Shown: piece after piece, positions 34,821-43,553 of the stretch
Layout of the letters: each line of letters begins with the position of its first letter
Numbering within the stretch: the stretch's first letter is position 1
DNA from: Actinomycetes bacterium
Lineage (GTDB): Bacteria > Actinomycetota > Coriobacteriia > Coriobacteriales > Eggerthellaceae
DNA length: 64,000 bases
Direction: 5' to 3'
NCBI GenBank assembly: GCA_023460315.1
Contig: JAEWQO010000138.1
Coordinates: 32,281-96,280 of the forward strand
The notes under the pieces: model-generated
Told to the model about the DNA's origin: nothing
The model's input: only the letters and a program-made list of their open reading frames with translations
The model's database searches: none
Program-made: the position numbers and the translations under genes

Positions 34821-37125
34821 GGGATATAACCTCGCGGAGTGCCTCGATGCCATCGACCCCTCGTCGATCGCATACAGCGACTGGGTGGAGATCGGCATGG
34901 CGCTCAAGCACGAGGGCTACGGCTTCGACATATGGGACGGCTGGAGCCGCAGCGACGCAAAGCGATACAAGGGCAACGGGGCCATGCGCCGCAAGTGGGA
35001 CGGCTTCGGCCGTTCCGGCGGCGCTCCCGTCACCGGCGGGACGCTCGTCCAGCTGGCGAAGGACGCAGGCTGGGAGCCTGCTGGATCCCATGACATGGGG
35101 CAGGCGCTCGACTGGGACGACGAGGTGACGGACAACGGCCCTCAGCGGCAGGGCGGGCGCGTGGTCGACCCGTCATGGATAGAGGCGCAGGAGATCGCCG
35201 AGCCCGAAGGCGAGTGGCACGGGTGGCGCGAGGTCGTGCGCTACCTCGAGACGCTGTTCGACGCCAACGAGGTCGTGGGCTACGTCACGGAGGCTTGGGA
35301 CAAGGACGGGCGCTGGGTGCCCTCCAACAAGGGGCCGCACACCGACACGGCCGGAGACCTGATAGCGCGAGTCACCAAGTACGGCGACGACCTGGGCGCG
35401 TCGATCGGGCAGCCGAGCGCGGAGGGCGGCGCGTGGATCCGCTTCAATCCGCTCGACGGCAAGGGCGTGCGCAACGACAACGTGACGGAGTTCCGCTATG
35501 CGCTGGTCGAGTCCGACGACATGGACATCGGCAAGCAGCGGGCCATCATCGACGAGCTCGAGCTGCCGGTCGCCTGCCTCGTGCACAGCGGCGGAAAGAG
35601 CTTGCATGCGATAGTGCGCGTCGATGCGAAAGACTACGACGAGTACCGCAAGCGGGTGGACTTCCTGTATGCGACGTGCAAAAAGAACGGCCTGACGATC
35701 GACACCCAGAACAAGAACCCCTCCCGCCTGTCGAGGATGCCGGGCGTGACGAGGGGCGGCCGCAAGCAGTTCCTCGTGGCAACCAACGTGGGCCAGCCGT
35801 CCTGGGCGGAATGGAGGGAATGGCTCGACGAGCAGAACGACGACCTGCCGGATCCGGAGAGCCTGTCAGACGTGTGGGACGAGCTGCCGGAGCTCTCCCC
35901 TCCCCTCATCGACGGAGTGCTGCGCCAGGGCCACAAGATGATGCTCGGCGGCCCCAGCAAGGCGGGCAAGAGCTTCGCGCTCATAGAGCTGTGCGTGGCC
36001 ATAGCCGAGGGCCTGCCGTGGCTTGGGTTCAGCTGCGCCCAGGGCCGCGTGCTCTATGTCAACCTGGAGCTTGACAGGGCGAGCTGCCTGCACCGCTTCA
36101 AGGACGTCTATGCGGCGATGGGAGCTAAAGCGGAACATCTGGGCAACATCGACATCTGGAACCTGCGGGGCAAGAGCAAGCCCATGGACCAGCTGGCGCC
36201 TTCGCTCATCCGGCGTGCGCTGAAGACGCGGCCGATCGCGGTGATCATCGACCCGATCTACAAGGTCATCACCGGCGACGAAAACAGCGCCGACCAGATG
36301 GCCACGTTCTGCAACCAGTTCGACAAGGTTGCCACGGAGCTCGGCTGCGCGGTCGTCTACTGCCACCACCACAGCAAGGGCAGCCAGGGGTCCAAGCGCT
36401 CCATGGACCGCGTGAGCGGCTCGGGAGTGTTCGCCCGCGACCCAGACGCGCTGCTGGACATGATCGAGCTGCAGCAGACCGACGCACTGCGCCAGCAGCA
36501 GGAGGACGCCCATGTGTGCGCGGCCCTGGAAGAGGTCATGGCCAAGCTGGGGCCGGCCGGGTGGGAGGACATCATAAGCGACGACGACCGCGTGACCGCC
36601 AAGCGGTTTCTGGACGGCTCACGGGCACTCCTTGACCGCAAGGGCGAGGGCGCGATGCTGGAGGCCGTGTACGGCGCGAGGCAGGCCGCAAAGGCCAAGA
36701 CGGCGTGGCGCATAGAGGGCACCCTGCGCGAGTTCCCCCGCTTCGATCCGCTCAACCTGTGGTTCGACTATCCCATCCACCGCAGTGACAAGAGCGGCGT
36801 CCTGGCCGATCTGGAAAGCGATGACGGGTTCGAGCAGATGCGCAAGAGCGCCGAGAAGGCACGGGCTGCAAAGACGAGCAAAACCGAGAAAGAGAACAAG
36901 GCACTCGATGACCTCTTCCTCGCGACGGTCGGCTTCCTGGAAACCCCGACAAAGGCCGCCATGGCCGAGGCGATGTTCCCGGACGCCTACGCGGAGAACG
37001 CCGACAAAGCCAAGAAGCAGGTCGAGAAAGTGGCGAAGAGGCTTGGCTTGAAAACCGAGCAGAGGGACAAGTCGCAGAACCTCTGGACGTACCCCTCTTC
37101 GGGAAATAATGACAGAGAGGGGTAG
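34813..37125 (+). CDS. phage primase-helicase (prim-pol and RepA-like)
   Basis: 770 aa in three parts. Residues 1-90 resemble a PriCT-2-type domain (DWVEIGMALKHEGYGFDIWDGWSR). Residues about 140-330 look like an archaeo-eukaryotic primase-polymerase fold (RYALVESDDMDIGKQRAIIDELELPVACLVHSGGKSLHAIV). Residues about 370-600 are a RecA-like helicase: Walker A GGPSKAGKSFALIEL, Walker B PIAVIIDPIYK, and VVYCHHHSKG. It probably primes and unwinds at the phage origin. Similar AAA_25 fusions occur in actinobacterial and Gram-positive phages. Confidence 0.82.
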   Translation: MSEGYNLAECLDAIDPSSIAYSDWVEIGMALKHEGYGFDIWDGWSRSDAKRYKGNGAMRRKWDGFGRSGGAPVTGGTLVQLAKDAGWEPAGSHDMGQALDWDDEVTDNGPQRQGGRVVDPSWIEAQEIAEPEGEWHGWREVVRYLETLFDANEVVGYVTEAWDKDGRWVPSNKGPHTDTAGDLIARVTKYGDDLGASIGQPSAEGGAWIRFNPLDGKGVRNDNVTEFRYALVESDDMDIGKQRAIIDELELPVACLVHSGGKSLHAIVRVDAKDYDEYRKRVDFLYATCKKNGLTIDTQNKNPSRLSRMPGVTRGGRKQFLVATNVGQPSWAEWREWLDEQNDDLPDPESLSDVWDELPELSPPLIDGVLRQGHKMMLGGPSKAGKSFALIELCVAIAEGLPWLGFSCAQGRVLYVNLELDRASCLHRFKDVYAAMGAKAEHLGNIDIWNLRGKSKPMDQLAPSLIRRALKTRPIAVIIDPIYKVITGDENSADQMATFCNQFDKVATELGCAVVYCHHHSKGSQGSKRSMDRVSGSGVFARDPDALLDMIELQQTDALRQQQEDAHVCAALEEVMAKLGPAGWEDIISDDDRVTAKRFLDGSRALLDRKGEGAMLEAVYGARQAAKAKTAWRIEGTLREFPRFDPLNLWFDYPIHRSDKSGVLADLESDDGFEQMRKSAEKARAAKTSKTEKENKALDDLFLATVGFLETPTKAAMAEAMFPDAYAENADKAKKQVEKVAKRLGLKTEQRDKSQNLWTYPSSGNNDREG

Positions 37126-37340
37126 GGGGTGTCTCTGTCTCATTTTTCAGAAGGGGGTACCCCCTCTCTTTCTGAGAAAAATCCAGAGAGGGGTAGGGGG
37201 TCTCGAAACCTTATGTATTACATACATAAACCGGTGGGGTACCCCCCTCCCGAGGGGGTGGATCGCCTAGGCACGGAGAGCGCGGTAAACCCGCGCGCTC
37301 TCCTCTGCGCGTGGATGCTTGGCCTAGGAGACCCACCCCG
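37113..37340. other. palindrome-rich region after the primase-helicase gene, candidate replication origin
   Basis: CAGAGAGGGGTAGGGGGT occurs twice (37113-37130 and 37184-37201) with an inverted variant between (37158-37169). GGGGTACC(C) palindromes lie at 37155 and 37236. TTATGTAT (37211-37218) pairs with ATACATAA (37222-37229). A nested stem spans about 37265-37327, in which CCTAGGC pairs with GCCTAGG outside and GGAGAGCGCG with CGCGCTCTCC inside. No convincing gene is present in 37126-37396. Direct plus inverted repeats beside a primase-helicase gene suggest an origin or a structured RNA. Confidence 0.5.
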
Positions 37341-37396
37341 CTATCGGGAACCGCGCGAAATGAAAAGCAGTCTAATTGTTAGATAGGAAGCAACAT

Positions 37397-37627
37397 ATGA
37401 CGACACACATCTGCCCTCTGAGAGAAAACGCAAGCTGCACGGTCGACTGCGCGATGGCGTTGACCAAGACAGAAGGCGACGAATGGCTTTGCTCGCTCGC
37501 TGCCATCGCACAAAGGCAGGGCGCCTCCTGCGTCTTTGCGCAAGAAGTCACAGGAACGCGTCCAGGAAAGCCAGCGACCGAAAACGAAGACTGGCTGCAG
37601 GCTTGCGGCCTGCCCCGCCAATTCTGA
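37397..37627 (+). CDS. small cysteine-rich phage protein
   Basis: 76 aa from ATG 37397 (MTTHICPLRENASC), with aggaag upstream. Cys residues at C6, C14, C19, C33 and C46 or nearby may bind zinc. It contains no recognised domain. It heads a run of short overlapping genes that ends with the RusA and DUF4406-like genes. Confidence 0.6.
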   Translation: MTTHICPLRENASCTVDCAMALTKTEGDEWLCSLAAIAQRQGASCVFAQEVTGTRPGKPATENEDWLQACGLPRQF

Positions 37628-37642
37628 GGAGGAGTAGCCATC

Positions 37643-37816
37643 ATGGAGAACGAAGGAGGCGCAGCAATGAGCGGATGGGACTTCCCCTCGAACCGGCCGC
37701 AGGAGAGGCGCGCCTGCCAGGTGTGTGGGAAGACGTTCGAGCCGCAATCGCGCAACCAGCGATACTGCAGCGCAGAGTGCCGGCAGAAGGCACGCAAGGA
37801 AAGGGAGGGACGATGA
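37643..37816 (+). CDS. 57-aa zinc-ribbon phage protein
   Basis: The sequence contains CQVCGKTFEPQSRNQRYCSAECRQKA, a CxxC...CxxxC zinc-binding pattern typical of small phage and toxin-regulator zinc fingers. aggaggagtagcc precedes ATG 37643. It overlaps the next gene by 4 bp (ATGA). It may bind nucleic acid; no more can be said. Confidence 0.65.
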   Translation: MENEGGAAMSGWDFPSNRPQERRACQVCGKTFEPQSRNQRYCSAECRQKARKEREGR

Positions 37817-38034
37817 GCGAGGAAGTCTATGTGGTCATCGTCACGGCCCGGCCCGAGAACCAGCGCAACGTGCTCAAGACCGTCGCCGCATACGTCACCG
37901 ACGAGCCTTGCCGGGCTACCGAGCTCAAGGCGGAAGCCGAGCGCGTGACCGGCGGCACCGCATGCATAAACTCCTGCCCGTTCGAGCATGTGCCAGATGC
38001 GCTGTGCTGGGTGCCGATGGAGGAGAAAGAATGA
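37813..38034 (+). CDS. hypothetical 73-aa phage protein
   Basis: MSEEVYVVIVTARPENQRN begins a small alpha/beta protein with two cysteines (TACINSCPF). It starts inside an ATGA overlap and ends in another with rusA. The family is not recognised. Confidence 0.55.
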   Translation: MSEEVYVVIVTARPENQRNVLKTVAAYVTDEPCRATELKAEAERVTGGTACINSCPFEHVPDALCWVPMEEKE

Positions 38035-38423
38035 TCGAATTCTTCGCACCCATGTTGCCGCCGACCGTGACGCACAACGCCATGGAGCTCCACAGGATCG
38101 GGAAGCGGACGGTCCTCGGCAAATCTGACGGGCTGCTTGCCGCTGAATCGAAGTGGGAGGCGCATCTGGCGAGGTTCGCGCCTCCTGCGCCGTTAGAAGG
38201 ACCGCTGCGGGCTGATCTCCGGCTGTGCTGGCCGACGGAGGGCAAGCATGCGCAGGGAGAGCCGAAGGCCACCAAGCCCGACCTCGACAACGTTGAGAAG
38301 ACATTCTGGGACGTGCTGCAGAAGCTCGGCTACTTCAAGGGAGATCAGCAGATCGTGGCCAAGCAGGTGTCGAAGTGCTGGGCGGATCCGGCCGGCGTGT
38401 ACCTGAGATTGGAGGAGGTATGA
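38031..38423 (+). CDS. rusA: RusA-type Holliday junction resolvase
   Basis: 130 aa. The family pattern is visible: PTVTHNAMELHRIGKRTVLGK at the N-terminus and the metal-binding KATKPDLDNVEKTFWDVLQKLGYFKGDQQIV, where the conserved aspartates of RusA lie. It resolves four-way junctions during phage recombination or replication. It sits between small hypothetical genes and the terminase, the usual late-early border in siphoviruses. Confidence 0.85.
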   Translation: MIEFFAPMLPPTVTHNAMELHRIGKRTVLGKSDGLLAAESKWEAHLARFAPPAPLEGPLRADLRLCWPTEGKHAQGEPKATKPDLDNVEKTFWDVLQKLGYFKGDQQIVAKQVSKCWADPAGVYLRLEEV

Positions 38424-38713
38424 GGCTCTACGTGTCAGGCCCCGTCACGGGTATGGAGCTGCTAAACCGTCCTGCGTTCGAGAGGGCCGGAAGGCGTCTG
38501 GAGGCCGCAGGGTATGACGTGCTGCTCCCGCATTGGTTCGTTCCGAGCGGTGCGGACTGGGAGCGGGCGATGAGGGCTTGCGTCGAGACGCTCGTCAAAT
38601 GCGACGGGGTGGCGCTGCTCCCAGGATGGGGCGGGAGCCGAGGCGCGAAGCTCGAGCGGAGGCTGGCGCTCGCCTTGGGGATGGAGGTACGCAGAGAGGA
38701 CCTGTGGCGGTGA
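38420..38713 (+). CDS. DUF4406-like (nucleoside deoxyribosyltransferase fold) protein
   Basis: 97 aa from ATG 38420 (MRLYVSGPVTGM), an ATGA overlap with rusA. The N-terminal VSGPVTG and the later CDGVALLPGWGGSRGAKLE correspond to the nucleoside 2-deoxyribosyltransferase-like fold, DUF4406. Phage copies are thought to act in nucleotide metabolism; the catalytic Glu is not certain here. Last gene before the terminase region. Confidence 0.7.
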   Translation: MRLYVSGPVTGMELLNRPAFERAGRRLEAAGYDVLLPHWFVPSGADWERAMRACVETLVKCDGVALLPGWGGSRGAKLERRLALALGMEVRREDLWR

Positions 38714-38730
38714 CACCTCCCCCATCATGA
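38711..38730 (+). repeat. TGACAC-type motif, copy A
   Basis: TGACACCTCCCCCATCATGA overlaps the stop of the DUF4406-like gene. It is related to copies at 38808 and 44268 (shared TGACAC, CCCCATC). Its function is unknown; it may be a late-promoter or packaging element. Confidence 0.45.
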
Positions 38731-38765
38731 TCCTTGCCGGTTCCCCCGCCGGCCACCCTCCTCTC

Positions 38766-38798
38766 GACGCCCTGCGCACCCTTCCCGCGCGGGGCGTC
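38766..38798. other. strong hairpin upstream of the terminase gene
   Basis: GACGCCC (38766-38772) pairs with GGGCGTC (38792-38798). An inner GCGC/GCGC pairing extends the stem to about 11 bp with one T-G pair. It may end the early transcript or be part of a packaging (cos/pac) site, because it lies 34 bp before terS-terL. Confidence 0.5.
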
Positions 38799-38807
38799 CT
38801 GCTTATG

Positions 38808-38827
38808 TGACACTTTCCCCATCCTGC
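38808..38827 (+). repeat. TGACAC-type motif, copy B
   Basis: TGACACTTTCCCCATCCTGC ends just before the terminase ATG (38832). It shares 17 of 20 positions with the copy at 44268. Confidence 0.45.
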
Positions 38828-38831
38828 ACGC

Positions 38832-40523
38832 ATGGCAAAGGCAAAGGACCTCACACCCAAACGGCAACTGTTCGCCGAGAAGATAATCGCGGGGCTCAAC
38901 CCCTCGGAAGCCTACCGTGCGGCGGGCTACAGCTGCGCGCGCATGAGCGACGGCGCCATTGCCGTCGAGGCGCAGAAGCTGCTCGCGAACCCTAATATTT
39001 CCCTAATGATCGAACAGGGCCGCAAAGCCGCCGCCGAGGCCGTCCAGTGGACGCTCGACAAGGCCGTGGAGCGCACCCTGCGCGTCAACGATCAAGCCTA
39101 TGACGAAATCGACCGTTACGGCTTCGTGGAGAAGTCGCCCGGCCCGAAGGCGTTCTTCGACTCGATCGACCGGCTGAACAAGTACACGGGCGTGGAGCGC
39201 GAGATCGACGCGCCCGACGGCGAGCTCGGCTTTCCCGTCATCGACACCGCGTCGGTCATCCCCGGCTGCTATGCCGACGAGTGGCGCGCGATCATGCGGC
39301 ATGACTTCAGCGAGTTCGTCAACGAGAGCGGGCGCGGCTCGGTCAAGTCCTCCATGTTCTCGCTCGCCGGCCCGATGATCATGCTCAAGTTCCCGACGGC
39401 GTGCGGCGTCGCGTTCCGCCGCGTCAACAACACCCTGCGCGACTCGGTGTACGCCTCGATCATCCAGGCGATCACCCGCGCCGGCATGGAGCATCTCTTC
39501 GAGTGGGGTGTCTCCCCCATGCACATCACGCTCAGGGCGACCGGGCAGGTGATCCTGTTCCGCGGCCTGGACGACGAGGACAAGGCGAAGTCCCTCACCC
39601 TGCAGAACCCAGAGCACAAGATCATGTTCGCGTTCTGGGAGGAGTTCGACCAGCAGCGCGGCATGCGCTCGGTGCGCAAGGTGGAGCAGACGATCAAGCG
39701 CGGCGTCGACCGCTTCTGGACGTTCCGCGCGTTCAACACGCCGACCAACGAGAGCCACTGGGCGCATGCCTACGCCCTGCAGCGCGAGGAGAGCGGCGAT
39801 GCATGGGTGGGACGGCAGAACTACCTCGACGTGCCCCGCGAGTTCCTGGGCGAGGAATTCTATGCCGACGCAGAGGCGCTGAAGGAGATCGATCCGGAGG
39901 CATACGAGAACGAGTACCTGGGCAAGTGCACGGGGCGCAAGGGCAAGGTGTTCCTCAACCTGGAGCGCCGCGAGATCACCCAGGAAGAGCGCGACGGCTT
40001 CAAGTGGATCCGCTGCGGCATCGACTGGGGCTTCGTCACCGACCCATGGGTGTTCCTGCAGCTGGCCTACGACCGCAAGACCAAGACGGTCTACATCCTG
40101 CAGGAGGACTACGCCCTGCGCCTGTCGGACGAGAAGACCGCCAAGCGCGTCAGGAAGCGACTCTCGGAAGTCGCCGAAAACGGCGAGAGCGCCTTCTACC
40201 CGCGAGCTCCCCGCAACCGGCTCTACGCGGACATCGCCGAGCAGAAGGCGATCGCGAACTACCGCGCTTGCGGGCTTGACTGCGTGGGGGCGAAGAAGTG
40301 GCAGGGATCCGTCGAGCAGGGCCTGAGATGGATGCAGACCCGCACGAGGATCGTCATCGACAAGCGGTGCGCCCTCGCCTGGCACGAGTTTTCAGCCTAC
40401 GACTACGAGCAGGATCCCGACGGCAACGTGATCGAGGACGCCTACCCCGACAAGGACAACCACACCATCGACGCGGCGCGCTATGCGCTCTCGCCGCTCA
40501 TCGCGAACAAGAAAGAGGTCTAG
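38832..40523 (+). CDS. terminase: small-subunit domain fused to large subunit
   Basis: 563 aa. Residues 1-100 resemble a Terminase_2 (TerS) DNA-binding domain (LTPKRQLFAEKIIAGLNPSEAYRAAGY...KLLANPNISLMI). The remainder is a PBSX-type large subunit (Terminase_3). ATPase: GRGSVKSS (Walker A) and IMFAFWEEFDQ (Walker B). Nuclease: CGIDWGFVTDPW, YADIAEQKAI and DNHTIDAARYAL acidic residues. It packages DNA into the procapsid. A separate TerS is absent, so the fusion seems to supply DNA recognition. ATG 38832 has a weak ribosome-binding site. Confidence 0.85.
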   Translation: MAKAKDLTPKRQLFAEKIIAGLNPSEAYRAAGYSCARMSDGAIAVEAQKLLANPNISLMIEQGRKAAAEAVQWTLDKAVERTLRVNDQAYDEIDRYGFVEKSPGPKAFFDSIDRLNKYTGVEREIDAPDGELGFPVIDTASVIPGCYADEWRAIMRHDFSEFVNESGRGSVKSSMFSLAGPMIMLKFPTACGVAFRRVNNTLRDSVYASIIQAITRAGMEHLFEWGVSPMHITLRATGQVILFRGLDDEDKAKSLTLQNPEHKIMFAFWEEFDQQRGMRSVRKVEQTIKRGVDRFWTFRAFNTPTNESHWAHAYALQREESGDAWVGRQNYLDVPREFLGEEFYADAEALKEIDPEAYENEYLGKCTGRKGKVFLNLERREITQEERDGFKWIRCGIDWGFVTDPWVFLQLAYDRKTKTVYILQEDYALRLSDEKTAKRVRKRLSEVAENGESAFYPRAPRNRLYADIAEQKAIANYRACGLDCVGAKKWQGSVEQGLRWMQTRTRIVIDKRCALAWHEFSAYDYEQDPDGNVIEDAYPDKDNHTIDAARYALSPLIANKKEV

Positions 40524-40526
40524 GCA

Positions 40527-41999
40527 ATGGCAGCAGACGACGGCAGCATGAACTACGCGGGAATCGGATGGGTGCGCTCGCTCGGCTACCCGAACGCGGC
40601 GGTGCCCATGCAGAGCGAGGTGGGGGCATGGTGGGACTGGTACCGCGCGAAGGGCGAATGGTACTCCTGCACGCAGGCGAGCGCCGACGGCAAGGGAACC
40701 TTCAAGGTGGAGCGCATCAGCTTCAACCCGGCCAAGATGGCGTGCGAGGACTGGGCTGGCATCCTGTTCAACTACCGCACGGGACTCGGCTTGGAAGGCG
40801 TGACCGACCTCGACGACGGCGTGGAACCCGACGCCACGCTCGAGGCGGCGCACGAATGGCTGCTGCAGTGGGCGAAGGACGTGCGCCTGCTGACCGATGC
40901 CACCGCATTTGAGCGCTGCTTCGCCCTCGGCACCTACGGCTTCGCCCTGGGCCTCGACGGGCTGAGGACGGACGGCAAGCCTGACGCATCCACGCGGGTG
41001 GCCATGGCGCGGCATGACGCGCGATCCATCGTGCCCCTCTCGTGGACCGACGGCGGGTGCACCGAGGCGGCGTTCGCCTCGTCGATCATGCACAAGGGCA
41101 AGCAGTACACGCAGTGGACCGTCTACACGCTCGACGAGGCCGGGTGCTGCGTCATCGACACCGCGCACTTCAAGGGCAACGGCCAGCGCGTCGAGCTCGA
41201 CGGCTTCTCCTCCAAGGTGCGCACCGGCGTGCGCGGCCCGCTGTTCGTGCTCCTCTCACCCGAGATTGACAACACCTACTTCGAGCATGGCCCGTTCGGC
41301 GTGTCCATCTTCGACTCGGCCCTGGGCGCGATCAAGCTGTCGGACGGCGCGTTCGACAACGCGTGGAAGGACATCTACCTCGGCCAGAAGGTGCTGTTCA
41401 TCCCCGAGGACATGATCCAGCGCAACGACGATGGCACCTACACCGTCGCACGTGCCGAAGACCAGCAGCTGTTCATGGGCAAGCCGGGCGACGGCGTGGG
41501 CGACACGGGCGGCAACAAGATCGACGAGTACAACCCCGACCTGCGCGTGGACAGCAACAAGGCCGCCGTCAGCCTCGGCCTCCGGCTACTCGGCAAGCGG
41601 GTCGGATTCGGGACGAAATACTACTCGCTCGACGAGGCGGGCGGCCTCACCACGGCCAAGGAGGTGGCAAGCGACAACGCCGAGCTGATGCGCAACGCGA
41701 AGAAGCACGAGCAGGCCATGGGAGCGGAGATCGCCCGGCTCTGCGAGCAGGCCGCAGCCCTCGCCGCCAAGTTCGCCGGCGTGCCGCTGCCCGACCTCTC
41801 CGGGAAGGTGGGCGTGCTGTTCGGCGACACCATCATCCAGGACGAGGACACCGAGCGCGAGCGCATGCGCGCAGACGTGGCGGCGGGCCTCGTGCCTGCA
41901 TGGAAATACGTCATGACTTACTACGGCGTGTCTCCCGAAGTGGCCAAGGAATGGACTGGCGAGGACGAGCCGGCAACCGACGCCCCGCTCGAGGCCTAG
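40527..41999 (+). CDS. portal protein (SPP1 Gp6-like)
   Basis: 490 aa, starting 3 bp after the terminase stop. The mixed alpha/beta pattern and motifs such as CEDWAGILFNYRTGL, LSWTDGGC and DQQLFMGKPGDGVGDTGGNKIDEYNPDLRVDS (crown/wing-like) agree with SPP1-type portals. It forms the dodecameric DNA channel, docking the terminase and connector. Position between terminase and minor capsid genes supports the call. The C-terminus is acidic. Confidence 0.8.
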   Translation: MAADDGSMNYAGIGWVRSLGYPNAAVPMQSEVGAWWDWYRAKGEWYSCTQASADGKGTFKVERISFNPAKMACEDWAGILFNYRTGLGLEGVTDLDDGVEPDATLEAAHEWLLQWAKDVRLLTDATAFERCFALGTYGFALGLDGLRTDGKPDASTRVAMARHDARSIVPLSWTDGGCTEAAFASSIMHKGKQYTQWTVYTLDEAGCCVIDTAHFKGNGQRVELDGFSSKVRTGVRGPLFVLLSPEIDNTYFEHGPFGVSIFDSALGAIKLSDGAFDNAWKDIYLGQKVLFIPEDMIQRNDDGTYTVARAEDQQLFMGKPGDGVGDTGGNKIDEYNPDLRVDSNKAAVSLGLRLLGKRVGFGTKYYSLDEAGGLTTAKEVASDNAELMRNAKKHEQAMGAEIARLCEQAAALAAKFAGVPLPDLSGKVGVLFGDTIIQDEDTERERMRADVAAGLVPAWKYVMTYYGVSPEVAKEWTGEDEPATDAPLEA

Positions 42000-42002
42000 C
42001 CT

Positions 42003-43550
42003 GTGGCCATGACCGCCGAAGAGATCACGGCGCTGGCCGAGAGCATCGTGCATGGCGCTCAGGAGCGCTACGTCGCCGAGCTGACGCATGCCCTCGTCGC
42101 CGACCTCATGGACGGCGTCTTCGGCGGCACCGGCCAGATCGCGCTCGACACGCTTTCCCGCGCCAACCGAGAGCGCCTGCAGACGATCCTCATGCAGCAC
42201 CGCGACGAGATCAGCACCGAAGTCATGTCGTCGGTGCAGGATGCGCTCGCACGGGCCGACAATGAAGACGTGGCAGCCTTGGAGGCGTATTACGGGGCAT
42301 CGGCCGTCACGGGGGCCGTCAGCGCCGCGAGGGCGGCCGGAGCGTCCAGCCATGTGCAGGAGCTGATCCACCAGACAGCACGCGGGCTCTCCGAGGTCAT
42401 CGCGCGGCAGAACATCGCCATGGCAACGGCGGCGGAGCAGACGTGGTACCAAGTGGCCGGGGATGCCATCGCCGCCAAGAACCAGGGCCTGAAGCCACGC
42501 GACAGGATCATCGCCGAAGCAGTATCCAGGCTGTCAGATGCTGGCATCACGGTGATCGACTACAAGTCAGGCATCTCCAACATGGCCGACGTGGCCATCC
42601 GTCGTCATATCGTCACGCAGGCGAGCCAGGCAGGTGGAGACATGACGCTCGCACGCTTGGAGGCTTATGGCCATGAGCTCGTCATCACGTCGGCCCATTA
42701 CGGGGCAAGGCCCAGCCATGCGCTCTGGCAGGGCAAGCCGTGCTGCAGGACCGGAGCGAAGACGGTGGACGGCGTGCATTACCCCGACTTTCGCGACCTC
42801 ACGGGATACGGCACTGTGGGCGGGCTGAAGGGCGTAAATTGTCGGCACTCTTTCTCGGCATACTTCCCCGGCGTGACCAAGCTGCCCGACCTCGGCTTCC
42901 CGCGCGAGACGAGGCATTTCGGCATGTCCTCGGGGGACTACTACGACGCGACCCAGCGCCAGCGCGAGCTCGAGCGCAGGATCCGCGCCACCAAGCGCAA
43001 GATCGCGGACATGGAGGACGCGGGACTGGGTCTTGAGTCGCCCAGCTACGTGCAGAAGCGCCTCCTGCTCGGCAGGCAGCAGCAGACTCTGCGCGAGCAT
43101 GTGGCAGAGAACCGCCTGGTGCGCCAGCCAAAGCGCGAGAAGGCCTATGGCGTGGCCTCACAGCCGAGGGCGCTGAGGACAAACCCTGCAGCGAGATCAA
43201 CGTCGAAGACGCGCATTGACACGATCGGCATAGGGCGCAGCGTCGGAGCGAAGGCTGTGAACTATGACATCCTGATGAAGAACGGCGAGATGTCCCGATT
43301 CGTCGAAGGCAGCGAAATCGACGTGCTCAAAGTGTTCGCGGGATATGGATCAAGCACCGAGCTTCGAAAGAGACTCGTCCTCGCCGAGAATTACGGAGGA
43401 GATCCCGACAAGTGGTTTCATGCTTCAGGCGAAGGCTGGATGTTCGATCCAGCGGATGGAAAGATACGCCGCGGTGAGGTACACTGGATGGAGGAAGAAA
43501 GCATCGGCAGGAAAGAATTCGTGTTCAAGCGATGGCGGGACGGGAGGTAG
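42003..43550 (+). CDS. minor capsid protein with toxin-like C-terminal domain
   Basis: 515 aa. Residues 1-380 match phage minor capsid protein 2 (VAIRRHIVTQASQAGGDMTLARLEAYGHELVITSAHYGARPSHALWQGK and GLKGVNCRHSFSAYFPG). Residues about 400-515 form a separate module (VLKVFAGYGSSTELRKRLVLAENYGGDPDKWFHASGEGW...GEVHWMEEESIGRKEFVFKRW) resembling polymorphic-toxin RNase-type domains found at the ends of phage head proteins (Ntox50-like, by recall). A likely immunity gene follows 3 bp later. The toxin assignment is an inference. Confidence 0.72.
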   Translation: MAMTAEEITALAESIVHGAQERYVAELTHALVADLMDGVFGGTGQIALDTLSRANRERLQTILMQHRDEISTEVMSSVQDALARADNEDVAALEAYYGASAVTGAVSAARAAGASSHVQELIHQTARGLSEVIARQNIAMATAAEQTWYQVAGDAIAAKNQGLKPRDRIIAEAVSRLSDAGITVIDYKSGISNMADVAIRRHIVTQASQAGGDMTLARLEAYGHELVITSAHYGARPSHALWQGKPCCRTGAKTVDGVHYPDFRDLTGYGTVGGLKGVNCRHSFSAYFPGVTKLPDLGFPRETRHFGMSSGDYYDATQRQRELERRIRATKRKIADMEDAGLGLESPSYVQKRLLLGRQQQTLREHVAENRLVRQPKREKAYGVASQPRALRTNPAARSTSKTRIDTIGIGRSVGAKAVNYDILMKNGEMSRFVEGSEIDVLKVFAGYGSSTELRKRLVLAENYGGDPDKWFHASGEGWMFDPADGKIRRGEVHWMEEESIGRKEFVFKRWRDGR

Positions 43551-43553
43551 GCC

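Noticed and set aside
37129..37386. 85-aa frame starting inside the repeat region after the primase-helicase gene
   Set aside because: The start GTG lies inside the palindromic repeats, without a ribosome-binding site, and the translation is low complexity. Kept as non-coding, candidate origin.
39003..40385. 460-aa minus-strand frame opposite the terminase gene
   Set aside because: Arg/His-rich composition without motifs, entirely inside the intact terminase gene.
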